Notes: generated from the letters alone by a model not told the origin. A DNA stretch of 64,000 nt from Streptomyces niger (GCF_000718305.1 NZ_JOFQ01000004.1:389744-453743); one strand, 5' to 3'; positions 1 to 12,190 are shown, numbered from the stretch's first letter. Translations and numbers: made by a program.

Positions 1-799
1 CGCGCTCCAGCCACTCCGAGGAGCGCTGCTCCAGCGCCGCCAGCTCGGCCAGCGACTCTCCGGAGACGTCCCGGACCTGGCCGCGCTCGCGCAGCGTGGA
101 GATGACGGTGAGCTCGGAGGGGGTGCCGTCGGGCAGCAGCCCCGGGATGTCCACGGCGTTGTGCCGGGCGTAGACACCGGGCGCGGGCAGCGGCGTGACC
201 TGGGTGCCCTCGCGCACGCGGCGCTCGGACAGCTCGCGCTGGGTCCTGGCCCGCTCGGTGCGCTCCTTGTGCGTCAGCACCATCGCGCCGACCGCGGCGG
301 TGATCAGCAGCGCACCGGTGATCTCGAAGGCGAAGACGTACTTGGTGAAGATGAGGGCGGCCAGCCCCTGTACGTTGCCGCCGGCGTTGGCCTCACCGAG
401 GCCGTTGAAGTGCTTCACCGAGGCGTTGCCGAGGCCGGCGATCAGCAGGATGCCGAAGCCGATCCCGGCGCCGGCCGCCAGCCAGCGCTGGCCCTTGAGC
501 GTCTCCTTGAGGGAGTCCGCCGCGGTCACGCCGACCAGCATGACGACGAAGAGGAACAGCATCATGATCGCGCCGGTGTAGACGACGACCTGCACGACGC
601 CGAGGAAGTACGCGCCGTTGGCGAGGTAGAAGACCGCCAGGATGATCATGGTGCCGGCGAGCGAGAGGGCGCTGTGCACCGCCCGCTTCATCAGGATCGT
701 GGCCAGCGCGCCGATCACGGCGACCGTGCCGAGGATCCAGAACTGCACGGCCTCGCCGGTGGACGTGGTCGAGGCCGCGGCCAGGATCGAGGGGCTCAT
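1..799 (-). CDS. nuoJ: NADH-quinone oxidoreductase subunit J (partial, 3' end outside window)
   Basis: Membrane-arm subunit of respiratory complex I, which passes electrons from NADH to menaquinone and pumps protons. The reading frame starts with ATG at 799, overlaps the nuoI stop by four bases (ATGA), and stays open to the window edge, so the C-terminus is missing here. The visible N-terminal part has several hydrophobic helices, and the stretch [20 protein letters not shown] (about residues 70-89) is the highly conserved NuoJ helix 3 signature. It is the last visible gene of the nuo operon; nuoK onward should follow to the left of the window. Confidence 0.95.
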   Translation of the reverse strand, partial: MSPSILAAASTTSTGEAVQFWILGTVAVIGALATILMKRAVHSALSLAGTMIILAVFYLANGAYFLGVVQVVVYTGAIMMLFLFVVMLVGVTAADSLKETLKGQRWLAAGAGIGFGILLIAGLGNASVKHFNGLGEANAGGNVQGLAALIFTKYVFAFEITGALLITAAVGAMVLTHKERTERARTQRELSERRVREGTQVTPLPAPGVYARHNAVDIPGLLPDGTPSELTVISTLRERGQVRDVSGESLAELAALEQRSSEWLER

Positions 800-1416
800 G
801 CCTCCACCCCCGTCCCCGCCGGGCGTTCGGCGGTGGGCGCGGGGGTCTCGGGGAGGCCGGCCGGGCACTCGCCCTTGCTGACCGCCACCTGCCGCTCCGT
901 GCCCGGTGCCGCCTCGGTCACCAGGCCGTTGTAGTAGTCCTTCTCCGTCATGCCGGGGAAGATCGCGTGCGGAGAGTCGACCATGTTGTCGTCGAGGCCC
1001 GCGAGCAGCTCTTCCTTGGTGTAGATGAGGGACTCGCGGCTGCGGTCGGCGAGCTCGTACTCGTTCGTCATGGTCAGCGCGCGGGTGGGGCACGCCTCGA
1101 CGCACAGGCCGCAGAGGATGCAGCGGAGGTAGTTGATCTGGTAGACGCGGCCGTACCGCTCGCCGGGCGAGTAGCGCTCCTCGTCGGTGTTGTCCGCGCC
1201 CTCCACGTAGATCGCGTCGGCCGGGCAGGCCCAGGCGCACAGCTCGCAGCCGACGCACTTCTCCAGGCCGTCCGGGTGGCGGTTGAGCTGGTGCCGGCCG
1301 TGGAAACGAGGCGCGGTCGGCTTCTTCTCCTCCGGGTACTGCTCGGTGAGCCGCTTCTTGAACATGGCCTTGAAGGTCACGCCGAAGCCGGCCACCGGAT
1401 TCTGGAAGTCAGACAC
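796..1416 (-). CDS. nuoI: NADH-quinone oxidoreductase subunit I (two 4Fe-4S clusters)
   Basis: Peripheral-arm ferredoxin-like subunit of complex I that carries clusters N6a and N6b towards the quinone site. Two classic motifs are present: [12 protein letters not shown] (cysteines 54, 57, 60, 64) and [12 protein letters not shown] (cysteines 99, 102, 105, 109). I place the start at GTG 1416 ([10 protein letters not shown]), preceded by a GGGGG-type ribosome site; this gives 206 residues and an 8-base overlap with the nuoH stop. A longer frame from an ATG at 1488 would add a low-complexity Thr/Glu/Arg stretch buried in nuoH and is unlikely. A proline-rich C-terminal tail of about 30 residues follows the ferredoxin core. 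Confidence 0.96.
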   Translation of the reverse strand: MSDFQNPVAGFGVTFKAMFKKRLTEQYPEEKKPTAPRFHGRHQLNRHPDGLEKCVGCELCAWACPADAIYVEGADNTDEERYSPGERYGRVYQINYLRCILCGLCVEACPTRALTMTNEYELADRSRESLIYTKEELLAGLDDNMVDSPHAIFPGMTEKDYYNGLVTEAAPGTERQVAVSKGECPAGLPETPAPTAERPAGTGVEA

Positions 1417-2824
1417 CGTTGTCCCCCTTTCCGTTCTTTCCGTTCTTTCCGCTTTCGTCACTGTCAGTATTGACCCCGCCACTGACAATCAGTTCGCGAT
1501 CTTGGTGGCGCGGCCGCCTGCGCGGTACCGGTGGCAAGGTCTGGCCGGGCAGCGGAGGTACGGGGAAGCCGCCGGCCATCGGGTCGAAGGGCTCCTCGGC
1601 GAGGGGCTTCTCCTCCTCCTTCTCGCCCTTGCGGAAGAAGTCCGCGACGAGGGAGATCAGCAGCAGGGCGACCGCGGCGCCGCCGACGTACAGCACGATC
1701 CGCTGGAAGTCGTAGCCCTCGTTGCGCAGCGCCCGCACGGTCGCGACCAGCATCAGCCAGACCATGGAGACCGGGATGAGGACCTTCCAGCCCAGCTTCA
1801 TGAACTGGTCGTAGCGGACGCGCGGGAGCGTGCCGCGCAGCCAGATGAAGAAGAAGAGCAGCAGCTGGATCTTGATGGTGAACCAGAGCAGCGGCCACCA
1901 GCCGTGGTTCGCGCCCTCCCAGAAGGTGCTGATCGGCCAGGGGGCGCGCCAGCCGCCGAGGAAGAGGGTGGTCGCGACGGCCGAGACGGTGACCATGTTG
2001 ACGTACTCGGCCAGCATGAACATCGCGAACTTGATGGAGGAGTACTCCGTGTTGAAGCCGCCGACCAGGTCGCCTTCGGACTCCGGCATGTCGAACGGCG
2101 CACGGTTGGTCTCGCCGACCATCGCCACGATGTAGATCAGGAAGGAGACCGGCAGCAGCGCGACGTACCAGGTGCTCTGCTGCCCGTCGACGATCGCCGA
2201 GGTGGACATCGAGCCGGAGTAGAGGAACACCGACGCGAAGGCCATGCCCATCGCGATCTCGTAAGAGATCATCTGGGCGCACGAGCGGAGCCCGCCGAGC
2301 AGCGGGTACGTCGAGCCCGAGGACCAGCCGGCGAGCACGATGCCGTAGATGCCGACCGAGGCCGTGGCCAGGATGTAGAGCAGGGCGATCGGCAGGTCGG
2401 TCAGCTGCATCGGCGTGCGGTGGCCGAAGATCGAGATCTCGTTGTCGGCCGGGCCGAACGGGATGACGGCGAACGCCATGAACGCCGGGATGGCCGCGAC
2501 GACCGGGGCGAGGACGTACACCGCCTTGTCGGCCCGCTTGACGACCACGTCCTCCTTCAGCATCAGCTTGATGCCGTCCGCGAGGGACTGGAGCATGCCC
2601 CAGGGGCCGTGCCGGTTGGGCCCGATGCGCAGCTGCATCCAGGCGACGACCTTGCGCTCCCAGACGATCGAGAAGAGCACGGTCAGCATCAGGAACGCGA
2701 AGCAGAAGACCGCCTTGATGGCCACCAGCCACCACGGGTCGCGCCCGAAGACGCTCAGGTCCTCGGCGGCCAGCGCGATGCGGTCCGCGCCGAGCGCCAG
2801 CTGTTCCGCGGCGAGGTTCATCAT
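1409..2824 (-). CDS. nuoH: NADH-quinone oxidoreductase subunit H
   Basis: Multi-helix membrane subunit of complex I that forms, with NuoB and NuoD, the quinone-binding chamber. The 471-residue product has about eight hydrophobic segments and NuoH hallmarks such as [20 protein letters not shown] near residue 60 and [20 protein letters not shown] in the middle. The start is one of two adjacent ATGs at 2824/2821, the first overlapping the nuoG stop. The C-terminal 70 residues or so are a soluble extension, proline-rich and then ending in a Gly-Lys-Asn repeat ([10 protein letters not shown]), which E. coli NuoH lacks; its role is unknown. Confidence 0.96.
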   Translation of the reverse strand: MMNLAAEQLALGADRIALAAEDLSVFGRDPWWLVAIKAVFCFAFLMLTVLFSIVWERKVVAWMQLRIGPNRHGPWGMLQSLADGIKLMLKEDVVVKRADKAVYVLAPVVAAIPAFMAFAVIPFGPADNEISIFGHRTPMQLTDLPIALLYILATASVGIYGIVLAGWSSGSTYPLLGGLRSCAQMISYEIAMGMAFASVFLYSGSMSTSAIVDGQQSTWYVALLPVSFLIYIVAMVGETNRAPFDMPESEGDLVGGFNTEYSSIKFAMFMLAEYVNMVTVSAVATTLFLGGWRAPWPISTFWEGANHGWWPLLWFTIKIQLLLFFFIWLRGTLPRVRYDQFMKLGWKVLIPVSMVWLMLVATVRALRNEGYDFQRIVLYVGGAAVALLLISLVADFFRKGEKEEEKPLAEEPFDPMAGGFPVPPLPGQTLPPVPRRRPRHQDRELIVSGGVNTDSDESGKNGKNGKGDNGV

Positions 2825-5363
2825 TCCGCCACCTCCGTGCCGTCCGCCGGGGCCGCCGGGCCCGCGGTCATCGCGGCGACCGTCACCAGGTCACCGGGGT
2901 TCGCTCCGGTGTCGTGCGCGACGCCGCCCCCCTGGGAGTTGAGCGGCAGCCACACCACCCGGTCGGGCATCTCGCTGACCTGGAGGGGGAACGTCACCGC
3001 GCCCTGCGGCCCGGCGACCCGCACCTCCGCGCCGTCCTTCAGGCCCGCCTCGGCGGCGGTGGCGGCGGACATCCGGGCCACCGCGGCGTGCCGCGTACCG
3101 GCCAGCGCCGGGTCGCCCTCCTGCATCCGCCCGAGGTCCAGCAGCAGCCGGTGCCCGGCGAGCACCGCCTCCCCGGCGCCCGGCCGGGGCAGCCCCCGCG
3201 TCTCGGTACCGGCGAGCACGTCAGCGGTGGCGCGCGGCCCGTCCCAGCCGCCGAGCCGGTCCAGCTCCGCGCGTACGGCGCGGATGTCCGGCAGCGCCAG
3301 GCCCGGCACCGTCTCGTCCGCTGCGGACATGGCGTCCGCCAGCATGTGCAGCACGCGCGCATCGGGGAGCAGGTGGCGGCGCGTCATCTGGTCCGGCTTG
3401 AGCGCGGCCTCGAAGGGCCGTGCCCGCCCCTCCCAGTTGAGGAACGTACCGGCCTTCTCCACGACGGCCGCGACCGGCAGCACCACGTCGGCCCGGCGCG
3501 TGACCTCACTGGGCCGCTGCTCCAGGCTGACCAGGAAGCCGACCGCGTCCAGCGCCTCGACCGCGCGCCGCGGGTCGGGCAGGTCCTCGACCCCGACACC
3601 GGCCACCACCAGAGCGTTCAGCTCGCCGGTGGCCGCGGCCTCCAGGATCTGTCCGGTGTCCCGGCCGGGCCGCTGCGGCAGCGCGGCCACGCCCCAGGCG
3701 CGGGCGACCTCGTCGCGGGCGCGCGGGTCGGTCGCGGGCCGGCCGCCGGGCAGCAGTCCGGCGAGCGCGCCCGCCTCGACGGCGCCCCGCTCGCCCGCCC
3801 GGCGCGGGATCCACACGAGCTGCGCACCGGTGGCCGAGGCGGCGCGTACGGCGGCGGTGAGCGCGCCCGGTACCGCGGCCAGCCGCTCGCCGACGACGAT
3901 CACCGAGCCTTCGGCCCGCAGCGCCTCGGCCGCGGCCTGGCCCTCACCTTCGAGTCCGACCCCGCCCGCCAGCGCGTCCAGCCACTCCGTCTCCGTGCCG
4001 GGCGCGGCCGGCAGCAGCGTGCCGCCCGCCTTGATGAGGCCGCGGGTGGCGTACGAAGCGAGCCCGAAGGTCCGCTGGCCACTCTTGCGGTGCGCCTTGC
4101 GCAGCCGCAGGAAGACGCCGGGCGCCTCCTCCTCGGCCTCGATGCCGGCCAGCAGGACGGCCGGCGCCGCCTCCAGAGACCGGTACGTCATTCCCTGCCC
4201 GTCCAGGTCGCGGCCGTGGCCCGCCACTCGTGCGGCGAGGAAGCCGGCCTCTTCGGAGCTGTGCGCCCGGGCCCGGAAGTCGATGTCGTCCGTGTCGAGG
4301 ACGGCCCGGGCGAACTTGGCGTACGCGTAGGAGTCCTCGACGGTGAGCCGGCCGCCGGTCAGCACGCCGGCCCGGCCGCGCGCCGCCAGCAGCCCGCGGG
4401 CCGCGGCCTCCAGCGCCTCGGGCCAGCTCGCCGGGGTCAGTTCACCCGTCTCGGCGTCCCGCACGAGCGGCGTCTCCAGCCGGTCGGGCAGCTGCCCGTA
4501 CCGGAAGGCGAACCGCCCCTTGTCGCACATCCACTCCTCGTTGACCTCGGGGTCGTCGGCCGCGAGCCGCCGCATGACCTTGCCGCGCCGGTGGTCCGTA
4601 CGCGTCGCGCAGCCGCCCGCGCAGTGCTCGCACACGGACGGCGAGGAGACCAGGTCGAAGGGGCGGGAGCGGAACCGGTACGCCGCCGAGGTCAGCGCGC
4701 CGACCGGGCAGATCTGGATGGTGTTGCCGGAGAAGTACGACTCGAACGGGTCGCCCTCACCCGTACCGACCTGCTGCAGCGCGCCGCGCTCGATCAGCTC
4801 GATCATCGGGTCGCCGGCGACCTGGTTGGAGAAGCGGGTGCAGCGGGCGCAGAGCACGCAGCGCTCGCGGTCCAGCAGCACCTGCTGGGAGATCGGCACC
4901 GGCTTCTCGTAGGTGCGCTTCTTCCCTTCGAAACGCGAGTCGGCCTGCCCGGCGGACATGGCCTGGTTCTGCAGCGGGCACTCGCCGCCCTTGTCGCAGA
5001 CCGGGCAGTCCAGCGGGTGGTTGATGAGCAGCAGCTCCATCACGCCGCGCTGCGCCTTCTCGGCGACCGGCGAGGTGAGCTGGGACTTCACGACCATGCC
5101 GTCGGTGCAGGTGATCGTGCAGGACGCCATGGGCTTGCGCTGGCCCTCGACCTCCACGATGCACTGGCGGCAGGCGCCGGCCGGGTCCAGCAGCGGGTGG
5201 TCGCAGAAGCGCGGAATCTCGATACCGAGCATTTCGGCGGCCCGGATGACGAGGGTCCCCTTGGGCACGCTGATCTCGATGCCGTCGATGGTCAGCGTGA
5301 CGAGATCTTCGGGCGGAACCGCCGCCTCGCCGCCCCCGGAGGCCGCGCTGTTGGTGGTCACTG

Positions 5364-5367
<4 letters not shown>
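2821..5367 (-). CDS. nuoG: NADH-quinone oxidoreductase subunit G
   Basis: Large peripheral-arm subunit holding a 2Fe-2S cluster and several 4Fe-4S clusters, with a molybdopterin-oxidoreductase-like body. The N-terminus is a plant-type ferredoxin fold with [15 protein letters not shown] (about residue 55), followed by the His-Cys ligand region [13 protein letters not shown] and the motif [20 protein letters not shown] motif near residue 240 suggests the extra N7-type cluster. The start is ATG 5367 ([10 protein letters not shown]), which overlaps the nuoF stop as ATGA, giving 848 residues, normal for actinobacterial NuoG. An in-frame upstream ATG at 5397 lies inside nuoF and has no support. Confidence 0.96.
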
Positions 5368-6739
<1,372 letters not shown>

Positions 6740-6743
<4 letters not shown>

Positions 6744-7627
6744 TCCCCCTCCTCAGCGGCGGGTCCGGAAGGATGGTGGGGGTCGCTGGCCGAGGTGTCG
6801 CGCGGTGCGTCGTGCGAGCTGGGGTGCGTCGGCGGAGCCTCCCCCGGCGCCCCGGCCGGTGCGACCGGCGCCCCGGCCGGCGCGGCCTCGTCCGTCCGAC
6901 GGTCGCCGTCGCGCGGTGCGACGACGTGGTCCGTGCCGCCCGGCAGTTCCTCGCCCCTGGCCAGCCGGAGCCCGACGAGCGAGGCGTGCCCGGCGCCGCC
7001 GGTGGCCTCGACCGCGCCCTCCCGCTGGTCGGGGAAGCCGGCCAGGATGCGCGCGGTGTCCTTGTACGTGCACAGGGGCGCGCCGCGGGTCGGTGCGACG
7101 GGCCGCCCGGCCCGCAGATCGTCGACCAGCTGCTTGGCGCTGTCCGGCGTCTGGTTGTCGAAGAACTCCCAGTTGACCATCACGACGGGCGCGTAGTCGC
7201 AGGCGGCGTTGCACTCGATGTGTTCGAGGGTGACCTTGCCGTCGGCGGTGGTCTCGTTGTTGCCGACGCCGAGGTGTTCCTTCAGCTCGTCGAAGATCGC
7301 GTCGCCGCCCATGACGGCGCAGAGCGTGTTGGTGCACACCCCGACCTGGTAGTCGCCGCTCGGCTTGCGGCGGTACATCGTGTAGAAGGTCGAGACGGCC
7401 GTGACCTCGGCGGTCGTCAGGTCCAGCATTTCCGCGCAGAAGCGGATGCCGGTCCGGGTGACGTGGCCTTCCTCGGACTGGACCAGGTGCAGCAGCGGCA
7501 GCAGGGCCGAGCGCGAGCCGGGGTAGCGGGCGATCACCTCCTTCGCGTCCGCTTCGAGCCGGGCCCGTACGTCGGCCGGGTAATCGGGGGCGGGGAGCTG
7601 CGGCATCCCCAAACTGACGTCTGTCAC
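6740..7627 (-). CDS. nuoE: NADH-quinone oxidoreductase subunit E (2Fe-2S), with long C-terminal tail
   Basis: Thioredoxin-fold subunit carrying the 2Fe-2S cluster N1a next to NuoF. The ligands are visible as CTNTLC and, about 40 residues later, CNAAC. Start chosen at GTG 7627 ([10 protein letters not shown]), which overlaps the nuoD stop by four bases as GTGA and gives 295 residues. The conserved domain ends about residue 190-210; the rest is a long Ala/Pro/Gly/Glu/Asp-rich, probably disordered tail that E. coli-type NuoE (about 166 residues) does not have. The tail keeps normal Streptomyces codon usage. Confidence 0.95.
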
Positions 7628-8946
7628 CGGTCGACGCCTCCCATCACGGGGTCGATGGACGCGACGGCGACGATGACGTCGGCGACCTGGCCGCCTTCGC
7701 ACATGGCCGCCATGGCCTGCAGGTTGGTGAAGGAGGGGTCGCGGAAGTGGACGCGGTAGGGGCGGGTGCCGCCGTCGCTGACCGCGTGCACGCCCAGCTC
7801 GCCCTTGGGGGACTCCACGGCCGTGTACGCCTGTCCCGGCGGGACGCGGAAGCCCTCCGTCACCAGCTTGAAGTGGTGGATCAGGGCCTCCATGGAGGTG
7901 CCCATGATCTTCTTGATGTGGTCCAGGGAGTTGCCGAGGCCGTCCGGGCCGAGCGCGAGCTGCGCGGGCCAGGCGATCTTCTTGTCCCCGACCATGACCG
8001 GACCCGGCTCCAGCCGGTCCAGGCACTGCTCGATGATGCGCAGCGACTGCCGCATCTCCTCCAGGCGGAGCAGGAAGCGGCCGTAGGCGTCGCAGGTGTC
8101 GGTGGTCGGGACCTCGAAGTCGTAGGTCTCGTACCCGCAGTACGGGTTGCTCTTGCGCAGGTCGTGCGGGAGGCCGGCGGAGCGCAGGACCGGGCCGGTG
8201 GCGCCGGTGGCCAGGCAGCCGGCCAGGTCCAGGTGGCCGATGCCCTGCATGCGGCCCTTGAAGACCGGGTTGCCGGTGGCGAGCTTGTCGTACTCCGGGA
8301 GGTTCTTGCGCATCTTCTTCACGAAGGCGCGTACCTGGTCGACGGTGCCGGGCGGCAGGTCCTGGGCGAGGCCGCCGGGCCGGACGTACGCGTGGTTCAT
8401 GCGCAGGCCGGTGATCAGCTCGTAGATGTCCAGGACCAGTTCGCGGTCGCGGAAGCCGTAGATCATGATCGTGGTGGCGCCGAGCTCCATGCCGCCGGTG
8501 GCGATGCACACCAGGTGGGAGGAGAGTCGGTTCAGCTCCATCAGCATCACGCGGATGATCGAGGCCCGGTCCGGGATGTCGTCCTCGATACCGAGCAGCT
8601 TCTCCACGGCCAGGCAGTACGCCGTCTCGTTGAAGAACGGCGTCAGGTAGTCCATCCGCGTGACGAAGGTCGTGCCCTGGGTCCACGTCCGGTATTCGAG
8701 GTTCTTCTCGATGCCGGTGTGGAGGTAGCCGATGCCGCAGCGGGCCTCGGTGACGGTCTCGCCGTCGATCTCCAGGATGAGCCGGAGCACGCCGTGCGTG
8801 GAGGGGTGCTGCGGGCCCATGTTGACGACGATGCGCTCGTCGTCGGCCTTGGCCGCGGCCTCGACGACCTCATCCCAGTCGCCGCCGGTGACCGTGTAGA
8901 CGGTGCCCTCGGTGGTCTCGCGAGGGGTTGCCGGGGAAGTAGTCAT
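7624..8946 (-). CDS. nuoD: NADH-quinone oxidoreductase subunit D
   Basis: The 49-kDa-type subunit of complex I, related to NiFe-hydrogenase large subunits, which forms part of the quinone site with NuoB. The N-terminal signature [14 protein letters not shown] is present near residue 38, followed by [16 protein letters not shown]. Start at ATG 8946 ([10 protein letters not shown]) overlaps the nuoC stop as ATGA and gives 440 residues, as expected. NuoC and NuoD are separate genes here, unlike the fused NuoCD of E. coli. Confidence 0.97.
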   Translation of the reverse strand: MTTSPATPRETTEGTVYTVTGGDWDEVVEAAAKADDERIVVNMGPQHPSTHGVLRLILEIDGETVTEARCGIGYLHTGIEKNLEYRTWTQGTTFVTRMDYLTPFFNETAYCLAVEKLLGIEDDIPDRASIIRVMLMELNRLSSHLVCIATGGMELGATTIMIYGFRDRELVLDIYELITGLRMNHAYVRPGGLAQDLPPGTVDQVRAFVKKMRKNLPEYDKLATGNPVFKGRMQGIGHLDLAGCLATGATGPVLRSAGLPHDLRKSNPYCGYETYDFEVPTTDTCDAYGRFLLRLEEMRQSLRIIEQCLDRLEPGPVMVGDKKIAWPAQLALGPDGLGNSLDHIKKIMGTSMEALIHHFKLVTEGFRVPPGQAYTAVESPKGELGVHAVSDGGTRPYRVHFRDPSFTNLQAMAAMCEGGQVADVIVAVASIDPVMGGVDR

Positions 8947-9707
8947 CAGGTGTACGACCTCCGCTGGTCGGGAGCCGGGATCTGGGCGCCCTTGTACTCG
9001 ACGGGGATACCGCCGAGCGGGTAGTCCTTGCGCTGCGGGAAGCCCTGCCAGTCGTCCGGCATCATGATTCGGGTGAGTGCCGGGTGGCCGTCGAAGATCA
9101 GCCCGAAGAAGTCGTAGACCTCGCGCTCGTGCCAGTCGTTGGTCGGGTAGACGCTCACGATCGACGGGATGTGCGGGTCGGCGTCGGGTGCGGAGACCTC
9201 CAGCCGGATCAGCCGGGTATGGGTGAGCGACCGCAGGTGGTAGACGGCGTGCAGCTCGCGGCCCTTGTCGCCGGGGAAGTGCACGGCGCTGACGCCGGTG
9301 CACAGCTCGAAGCGGAGCGCCGGGTCGTCGCGGAGCGTCTTCGCGACCACCGGCAGGAACTCCCGCTCGATGTGGAAGGTCAGCTCACCGCGGTCCACGA
9401 CGGTCTTCTCGATGACGTTCTCGGGGACCAGGCCCTGCTCGTCCAGCGCGCCTTCGAGCTCGTCCGCGACCTCGTCGAAGTACCCGCCGTACGGCCGGGA
9501 GGTGGCTCCGGGCAGCCGTACGGTCCGTACGAGGCCGCCGTAGCCCGAGGTGTCGCCGCCGTTGTTCGCGCCGAACATGCCGCGGCGGACGCCGATGACC
9601 TCGCCGTGGTCGCCGCGCTGGCCGGGGAGGTTCTGCGCGTTGAGGTCCTGGTCCGGGTTGACCCCGTTGGCCCCCGCGCCGTGCGTGCCGTTGTCCGGGT
9701 TGCTCAC
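8946..9707 (-). CDS. nuoC: NADH-quinone oxidoreductase subunit C
   Basis: The 30-kDa-type peripheral subunit of complex I. The family signature [17 protein letters not shown] is near the C-terminus (about residue 195). I choose GTG 9707 ([10 protein letters not shown]), which overlaps the nuoB stop by four bases; this gives 253 residues. The first 40 residues or so are a polar Asn/Gly-rich leader that precedes the conserved domain, common in Streptomyces NuoC. A longer in-frame extension into nuoB is not coding-like. Confidence 0.95.
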   Translation of the reverse strand: MSNPDNGTHGAGANGVNPDQDLNAQNLPGQRGDHGEVIGVRRGMFGANNGGDTSGYGGLVRTVRLPGATSRPYGGYFDEVADELEGALDEQGLVPENVIEKTVVDRGELTFHIEREFLPVVAKTLRDDPALRFELCTGVSAVHFPGDKGRELHAVYHLRSLTHTRLIRLEVSAPDADPHIPSIVSVYPTNDWHEREVYDFFGLIFDGHPALTRIMMPDDWQGFPQRKDYPLGGIPVEYKGAQIPAPDQRRSYT

Positions 9708-10258
9708 CGCAGCAGTCCCTTCATCTCGATCGTCGGGAGTGCCTTGAGCGCCGCCTCCTCCGCCTCGCGGGCCGCTTCCTCGGCGTTGACCCCGAGCTTG
9801 GAACCCTGGATCTTCTCGTGGAGCTTGAGGATGGCGTCCATGAGCATCTCCGGGCGCGGCGGGCAGCCCGGGAGGTAGATGTCGACCGGGACGATGTGGT
9901 CGACGCCCTGCACGATGGCGTAGTTGTTGAACATGCCGCCCGAGGAGGCGCACACGCCCATGGAGATGACCCACTTCGGGTTCGGCATCTGGTCGTAGAC
10001 CTGGCGCAGGACGGGCGCCATCTTCTGGCTGACCCGGCCGGCCACGATCATCAGGTCGGCCTGGCGCGGGGAGCCGCGGAAGACCTCCATGCCGAAACGG
10101 GCCAGGTCGTAGCGGCCCGCGCCGGTGGTCATCATCTCGATGGCGCAGCACGCGAGCCCGAACGTCGCCGGGAAGACCGATGACTTGCGCACCCAGCCCG
10201 CGGCCTGTTCGACGGTGCTCAGCAGAAAGCCGCTGGGCAGCTTCTCTTCAAGTCCCAT
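9704..10258 (-). CDS. nuoB: NADH-quinone oxidoreductase subunit B (cluster N2)
   Basis: Subunit carrying the last 4Fe-4S cluster (N2) before menaquinone. The unusual tandem cysteine ligands C37-C38 (GLACCAIEM) and the distal ligands C103 (GVCASSGG) and C132 (PGCPPRPE) are all present. Length 184 residues is normal. ATG 10258 lies 10 bases after the nuoA stop (TAG), so this is the only junction among the complete nuo genes here that does not overlap. Confidence 0.97.
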   Translation of the reverse strand: MGLEEKLPSGFLLSTVEQAAGWVRKSSVFPATFGLACCAIEMMTTGAGRYDLARFGMEVFRGSPRQADLMIVAGRVSQKMAPVLRQVYDQMPNPKWVISMGVCASSGGMFNNYAIVQGVDHIVPVDIYLPGCPPRPEMLMDAILKLHEKIQGSKLGVNAEEAAREAEEAALKALPTIEMKGLLR

Positions 10259-10268
10259 TGGGTGACCC

Positions 10269-10628
10269 CTAGTCCCATTCCAGGCCGCCGCGGCGCCAGA
10301 CGTAGGCGTAGGCGACGAAGACGGTGAGCGCGAAGAGGAGCATCTCGACGAGCCCGAACAGCCCCAGGGCGTCGAAGGTGACGGCCCAGGGGTAGAGGAA
10401 GACGATCTCGATGTCGAAGACGATGAAGAGCATCGCCGTCAGGTAGTACTTGATCGGAAAGCGACCGCCGCCTGAAGGCTGTGGAGTCGGCTCGATCCCG
10501 CATTCGTACGCTTCGAGCTTGGCCCGGTTGTAGCGCCTGGGTCCGACGAGCGTGGCCATGACGACGGAGAAGATCGCAAAGCCTGCCCCGAGGGCTCCCA
10601 GTACGAGGATGGGCGCATAGGCGTTCAC
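10269..10628 (-). CDS. nuoA: NADH-quinone oxidoreductase subunit A
   Basis: Small membrane subunit of complex I and first gene of the nuo operon. Start taken as GTG 10628 ([10 protein letters not shown]), giving 119 residues, the usual size; an upstream in-frame ATG at 10754 would run through the promoter and the Rex-like site. Three hydrophobic helices are visible, with the conserved loop [11 protein letters not shown] (Cys 43) between helices 1 and 2 and the acidic [11 protein letters not shown] stretch in helix 2. Confidence 0.96.
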   Translation of the reverse strand: MNAYAPILVLGALGAGFAIFSVVMATLVGPRRYNRAKLEAYECGIEPTPQPSGGGRFPIKYYLTAMLFIVFDIEIVFLYPWAVTFDALGLFGLVEMLLFALTVFVAYAYVWRRGGLEWD

Positions 10629-11353
10629 CGTCCTCGCTCCCTTCAGTCGACGATGACTGGTTGGCGGTCCGGCCCCGGGCCCGTTCACTCCTCGACGGAA
10701 CTCGACAGAGATCACGTCTATGTGAGGCAGTTCACAAGCCCTGGCCGCCTGCATCCTATGCCCGTGAGTCTGTGATCTGCGACACGGGGTGCAACAACGA
10801 CTTTGTGATCTCCACCACCTGACGAAGGATCATGAAGTCGGATGAGCCGTGATCTTCGCACCGGAAGCGTTCGGGTGATCACTTCACGTGACAAAACCAG
10901 CAGTCACCCCTGGTCAGAAGGGTGCCTCCACTATCAAGAGTCACGCACCGCAAGCAAATTGGTGTTGGACACCGTCAACTGATAGAGCGTGCCCACCCGT
11001 CCGCGTGACCCAGCCGTGACCTCGCCGTGATCGTCGGTACGTGCATTGCTTCACGAGCGCGCATCACGAGGACATAACGGTCACTCAGGAGTGAGCTATC
11101 CCACGCGACTCACATCTCTAAAACCTTGACGGCGGGGAAGCATTGGCGAGTCGGTTGCGAAGGTGGTAAGTGCCGTGCCGGCGCGCATCGAGCGGTAAAT
11201 GCCGTGCGCAGGAACATGATCACGAAATTCGGACACCGATCGGGGCGACTCATCGCTGGCCGATTGGCCCGTTTTATTCATCGTGTACGCGTCAAAAGTG
11301 GTGCACACCACCTTTGTTGGCAGCAACCTGTGGCTCCTGATAGCCGTGGTGCC
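10629..11353. promoter_or_regulatory. Divergent intergenic region, nuoA / NlpC-P60 hydrolase (725 bases, no gene)
   Basis: No convincing protein gene lies here. Reading from nuoA, it holds a Rex-like palindrome (10721-10736), then near 10875-10891 two adjacent palindromes GTGATCAC and TCACGTGA, a GGTGT-TGG-ACACC inverted repeat at 10961-10973, and close to the hydrolase a GTGGTG-CA-CACCAC inverted repeat inside 11297-11312. The base composition is clearly lower in GC than the flanking genes. It must contain the nuo promoter leftward and the hydrolase promoter rightward; I cannot place -10 and -35 boxes with confidence. Confidence 0.6.
10721..10736. promoter_or_regulatory. Rex-like operator (ROP site) upstream of nuoA
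   Basis: TGTGAGGCAGTTCACA is a 16-base inverted repeat (TGTGA / TTCACA arms) that matches the Streptomyces Rex operator form TGTGAACNNNTTCACA-like consensus in 12 of 16 positions. Rex is the NADH/NAD ratio sensor known to repress respiratory genes, including nuo, in S. coelicolor. The site is 93 bases upstream of the nuoA start, a suitable place for an operator. Confidence 0.7.
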
Positions 11354-12169
11354 ATGTCCCCGAACGCACTCATACCCAGCCACCGGAAGCCCCGCCGCTC
11401 CGCGACCTCGCGGGCCGTGCGCGCAGGGTTCACCGGTGGCATCCTCACGCTGGCGGTGACCGGTACCGCCGTTCCCGCGAACGCCACCGCTGAGAAGCCG
11501 GCCTCCGAGACCCAGGAGCTGCCGACCATCACCGCCGCGCTCGCGACGTCCGTGGCGAAGACCGCGGACACCACCCAGCAGGTTGCGGACCAGTACGAGC
11601 TGCAGGCAGCGCAGGACGCGGTCTTCACCAAGGCCGACAAGGCCGCGCAGAAGGCCAAGGACAAGGCCGTCGAGGCCAAGCGCAAGGCCGAGGCAGAGAA
11701 GAAGGCCGCGGCGGCCCGCAAGGCCAAGGAGGCCGAGCAGGCCCGCGCTTCGCGCTCCGCCGACCGCGGCCCCCTGCTGTCCGCCTCCGCCTCGGTGGAC
11801 ACCGGCTCGCTCACCGGCTCCACCGCCTCCCTGGTGAGCTTCCTCAAGGCCCAGGTCGGCAAGGCGTACGTGAGCGGCGCGACCGGCCCGTCCGCGTACG
11901 ACTGCTCCGGCCTCACCCAGGCCGCCTTCCGGCAGATCGGCGTCGACCTGCCGCGCGTCTCCCAGGACCAGTCGACCGCCGGCACCCAGGTGGGCCTGGA
12001 CAACCTCCAGGTGGGGGACATCCTCTACTGGGGCAGCGCGGGCAGCGCGTACCACGTCGCGGTCTACATCGGCGGCGGCCAGTTCATCGGCGCGCAGAAC
12101 TCCAGCACGGGCGTCGTGCAGCGCGACATGAGCTACGACCAGCCCACGGGCGCCGTCCGCGTCCGCTGA
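11354..12169 (+). CDS. Secreted NlpC/P60 peptidoglycan hydrolase
   Basis: Probable D,L-endopeptidase acting on peptidoglycan stem peptides outside the membrane. Start taken at ATG 11354 (MSPNALIPSH), 271 residues. An N-terminal basic region and hydrophobic core ending near AVPANATA form a signal peptide (cleavage about residue 45). A Lys/Ala/Glu-rich coiled coil follows (about 90-140). The C-terminal 110 residues are the NlpC/P60 domain with the nucleophile in AYDCSGLTQ, the catalytic His in AYHVAVYIGGGQ, and a typical LQVGDILYW strand. A frame open upstream to 11126 is non-conserved leader. The gene is monocistronic, ending in a strong hairpin. Confidence 0.9.
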   Translation: MSPNALIPSHRKPRRSATSRAVRAGFTGGILTLAVTGTAVPANATAEKPASETQELPTITAALATSVAKTADTTQQVADQYELQAAQDAVFTKADKAAQKAKDKAVEAKRKAEAEKKAAAARKAKEAEQARASRSADRGPLLSASASVDTGSLTGSTASLVSFLKAQVGKAYVSGATGPSAYDCSGLTQAAFRQIGVDLPRVSQDQSTAGTQVGLDNLQVGDILYWGSAGSAYHVAVYIGGGQFIGAQNSSTGVVQRDMSYDQPTGAVRVR

Positions 12170-12190
12170 CCCCTTCAGGGCTCGCACACA

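Noticed and set aside
1417..1488. Extended nuoI start
   Set aside because: The extra residues are Thr/Glu/Arg repeats inside nuoH and the GTG at 1416 has a ribosome site.
1283..4330. Very long rightward open frame (over 1000 codons) opposite nuoH/nuoG
   Set aside because: It is a GC-driven antisense shadow of the nuo genes, low complexity, and matches no family; the same is true of many long frames in this window.
10640..11353. A c-di-AMP (ydaO) riboswitch in the NlpC/P60 leader
   Set aside because: I looked for the conserved core sequences and could not find them; only a covariance-model search could settle it, so it is not listed as a feature.
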